Below are positions 60,740-64,000 of a stretch of 64,000 nucleotides of DNA, one piece after another; the stretch's first letter is position 1, and every line of letters starts with the position of its first letter. The notes under the pieces were generated by a model. That model worked only from the letters and a program-made list of their open reading frames with translations. It was not told where the DNA came from and did not search any database. This stretch comes from Petrosia ficiformis (taxonomy: Eukaryota > Porifera > Demospongiae > Haplosclerida > Petrosiidae), in NCBI GenBank assembly GCA_947044365.1, contig OX345639.1:9728218-9792217 (forward strand), written 5' to 3'. The translations under genes were made by a program, and so were the position numbers.

Positions 60740-63700
60740 ATGGCTGAAAGAAAGGTTACAAATGAAGAACTCCTGGATTGGTTCTGTGTGACAAAACCAA
60801 TCCCTAAAAAGGAAGGATACAAGCCTCCTACAAAACCATATTCCTCAACAATTCGTTCACCATCTGCAAGATTTGAAAGAGAGAAACAGGATAAGATAAA
60901 AGCACGGCATCATAGCAAACTTCCTGATTCAGTATATTATGAGTCACTAGTGACAATTCAACAACAACTGGGAGCTTCAAAGATTAGTGATGATGATGAC
61001 GATGATATAGACTTTGGTCTGGGAAAACCTACCAATCCAAATTCTCGTCCCGGAGATGATGATTACCAGTGTCTGACTTCCACATCAGTATTTGATCCTT
61101 ATGACTTTGATCACAACTCAACACCTCTATTACCAATATTGGCTCATAAAGACAAAATTATCGACACAATTGAGAGTAATTCTGTTACAGTTATCCAAGG
61201 ATCCACAGGAAGTGGGAAAAGTACACAAGTACCTCAGTATATTTTAGAAACCCATGCTCGGGAACGTAGACACTGCAACATCATATGTACTCAACCAAGA
61301 AGAATTGCGGCTGTTAGTGTTGCTAAATATGTAGCTGATTGTCGTCAGTGGCGGGTGGGTTCTCTTGTTGGGTATCAAATAGCAATGGATAAACTTGTAT
61401 CAGAAGATACTCGTTTAACATTTGTAACTACTGGAGTCCTTTTACAAAAGTTAATCAAGATGAGGAATATGAACCAATATACACATGTTATATTAGATGA
61501 GGTATAGGATTTTAATATACGTGTACAGTAACCATGCATTGATCAATTAATTAGTAATAAATTTTTAATTAGTATTTATTCTCTTTCTAAACAGGTACAT
61601 GAAAGAGATAAGGATACCGATTTTTGTCTGTTACTGGTACAGCAACTTTTGCGTAGCAACTCACCAAATGTCAAGGTTTGTCCAATTACATGTCTTCAAT
61701 TGATCGACCAGTTGATATTTAGGTGATACTGATGTCAGCTACATTAAAGAGTGAAGCATTTGCTAATTACTTCTCTGTTACACTTCATGGGACTAAAGTA
61801 CCTGCTCCTATAGTGAATGTTGAAGGAAGAGCTTATTTTGTGACAGAATTCTTCCTTGACTCTCTAAAATCTATTGGCACTGTTAGTAACTATTATTACA
61901 ATTATTTTTATGTTTATAATCTCATTTCTTAGTGTGAACTACCTGACAGAGATCATCCGAAGGTTGGTGATGGTATGTATGAACTAGCATGTAAATTAAT
62001 AAAATCATTTGACTCTTTGGAACAACAACAAGGAATGTAAATACTGTCTTCTTTTGTTTTCTCTTAAATAATTATTTTCTTTATCTGAAGGACTGTTAGA
62101 GGTACTGTACTAGTGTTTCTTCCTGGTATGCCAGAGATCAGAGAAATGGAGGATTTACTATATCAGAATTACACTCGTCTCAAGTAAGACTAAATCAGTT
62201 ACTAGAATGATGTTTTATTTAATGTATACAATGTTTCATTTCTAGTCTTACAGCTCTACCTCTTCATTCTTCAATTTCGGGTGAAGATCAATATCGTGTT
62301 TTCCTAAAACCAGAGATTGGAAAGAGAAAAGTAACTAACTAAATTATCACTTTTGCAGAGATAATGAAACTTCACAATACAGGTTATTTTAGCTACTAAC
62401 ATAGCAGAAAGCTCCATTACTGTGCCTGATATTAAATATGGTAATTTATTTACACTATTATTCGTGTTTATCATTCTATTTTTCATAGTAATAGACTTTT
62501 GTCTGGTAAAGGAATTGACTTGTGATGACAGCACTAATTTCCAATGTTTAAAACTAAATTGGGCTTCCAAAGCATCCCTTACACAGAGAAAGGGACGTGC
62601 TGGGCGTGTCTCAGATGGAAGATGTTATCGACTCATAACAGAGAATTTCTATATCCGAGAAACTGAGCAGTACAGCAAAGCAGAAATTATGGTAATTTTG
62701 TGTGACATCCAACTACAGCAACTTATTATCTCTTTAAAATACATCCATTATAATTATAATAGAGGTGTCCATTGGAGTCTATTGTATTGTATTCTAAAAG
62801 ACTGGATATCGGAGAGCCTAGAAAAATTCTTGCATTAGCTATTGAAAAACCTGAGTTGCATGACATTGAGAAAGCTGTACTTAATCTGAAAGAAGTAAGA
62901 ATATAATGTGTTGGCTTTATTTAATCTCTTCAAACTGATTTTAGGTTGGAGCTATGACACTAATGAAAGATGGTGTTGTTAATCCTTATGATGGTGACCT
63001 CACATTCTTAGGACAAGTTCTGGCAACATTGCCTGTTGATATAAAGATTGGTAAATTGCTGATCCTGGGTCACGTGTTTGGCTGTCTGGAAGAATGTCTT
63101 GTAATAGGTTAGTTAGTATTAACTGTTCTATAAATAGTAACAGATTGGATTAATAATATGCTATTAATAGCAGCAAATATTTATGTTCTAAAATAGCAAC
63201 AAGTAGTGCTTATATTGTACATTGATAACTAAAATAATACTCATATGATAATAGCAGTGGTGTGGAAACAGTCAGTCATACAGGACATTGACTAATAACT
63301 CTAGTGAATGTCCAGTAAAATTAAAACTAAACTATATACTTTGAGGAGTATGACAAGAGTGCTATAAATGTCTGTCAGTTGACACAACATTTCACAATCC
63401 TGGATATTTCTAATAATAAATGCTTAACACAGGTGCGGCTCTTTCATTGAAGCCAATATTTAGTCAACCTTATCAAGACATATACATGGAATCTTACAAG
63501 TAAGTGTTAATATATAATAGATATCCTCTAATCCTCTTGCCCTTCAGATCTAAAATGTCTTGGGCCAATTATTCATTCAGTGATTGTATTGGAATACTGA
63601 ATGCATATAAAGAATGGCATAGAAAAAAAAGTAATGGTGAATTTCGGAACAGCGAGAAGGTGTGTATACATGTATATATTTGTGTGTTTAAAAGGCCGTC

Positions 63701-64000
63701 CATTTATGTAGATAGAGAGGGATTGGTGTAGACGAAATCTCATAAAAAAGAATGTTATCAAAGAGGTTAGGTATATTACTAAATGTTCAAATGTGCTTAC
63801 AAATATATAATTTACAGCTTGGAGAGTTGGTTATTGAATTGTCTATGAGATTAAGAAGTTTCAATATCATTCCAATGAGACAGTTCAGGTAATTACTAGC
63901 AACTATTAATACTAATAAATTATTAATTATTATATAGATATCATGAGAGTGATGAACAGGACATGCTACTACTAAAGTTAGTGATAGCTGGAGCATTTTA
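60740..64000 (+). CDS. TDRD9: TDRD9 / Spindle-E RNA helicase (3' partial)
   Basis: A DEAH-box helicase with a Tudor domain, needed in animal germ cells for piRNA biogenesis and transposon silencing. About eleven exons are visible. The N-terminus TNEELLDWFCVTKPI matches the TDRD9 start LTIEQINDWFTIGK. Helicase motifs: QGSTGSGKSTQVPQ (I), CTQPRRIAAVSVA (Ia), ILDEVHERD (II), ILMSATL (III), ILATNIAESSITVPD (V) and QRKGRAGRVSDG (VI). HA2-like segments follow (LTFLGQVLATLPVDIKIGKL, ILGHVFGCLEECL). The Tudor domain lies right of the window. DHX family members without Tudor are the alternative, but the N-terminus and the NxQCLKLNWASKAS segment favour TDRD9. Start chosen at MAERKVTNEE; an upstream in-frame ATG at 60605 lies in repeat/promoter sequence. 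Confidence 0.92.

Overview
The window is animal nuclear DNA. It is AT-rich and gene-dense, with about 19 protein genes in 64 kb. Most introns are 40-150 bp with GT-AG ends, and simple repeats are abundant. The gene set (IkappaB, golgin-84, ERMARD, TDRD9, SYVN1, RALGAPB, NAA40), the very short introns, the head-to-head gene pairs and the piggyBac/hAT-type elements fit a demosponge-like invertebrate. The species cannot be fixed from sequence alone. No ribosomal RNA, convincing tRNA, CRISPR array or prokaryotic operon was seen.

Layout, left to right. About 464-11100 (+): 5'-truncated RALGAPB, whose introns are full of microsatellites. 11269-13076 (+): an IkappaB-type ankyrin protein. 13619-19075 (-): NAA40, broken by a piggyBac element at 14747-17441 that sits inside a coding exon. 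19479-21381 (+): a protein with a RAD51AP1-type C-terminus. 21445-23066 (-): a membrane-anchored CapA-fold protein. 23675-26251 (+): ADSS. 26831-28669 (-): alpha-SNAP. 28981-31552 (+): ENTPD ecto-ATPase. 31743-34638 (+): Artemis. 35108-38142 (+): PrimPol. 38380-41660 (-): golgin-84. 41733-42440 (+): MRPL11. 42713-45955 (-): ERMARD. 46073-47463 (+): MDH1. 47582-50774 (-): unrecognised nuclear-type protein. 50833-51874 (+): MZT1, with INO80C nested in its first intron. 51932-54899 (-): SYVN1/HRD1. About 54900-60740: a gene-poor stretch of satellites and tandem repeats. 60740 to the end (+): 5' part of TDRD9.

Organisation. Six head-to-head gene pairs share 57-610 bp spacers, and five of the six spacers carry a CACGTG E-box. 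Convergent pairs can have stop codons less than 65 bp apart. Same-strand neighbours can be under 200 bp apart. Several genes act in DNA repair or chromatin (Artemis, PrimPol, INO80C, the RAD51AP1-like protein, NAA40). Others are unrelated housekeeping genes for purine synthesis, malate shuttle, vesicle fusion, ERAD and the mitoribosome. I read this as compact genome packing rather than one functional cluster.

Most notable: the exonic piggyBac insertion in NAA40, together with an independent stop codon at a splice junction; the same-strand INO80C-in-MZT1 arrangement with a possible shared first exon; an animal CapA-like protein with altered active-site motifs; a duplicated acidic motif at the PrimPol C-terminus; and a perfect E-box inverted repeat in front of TDRD9.
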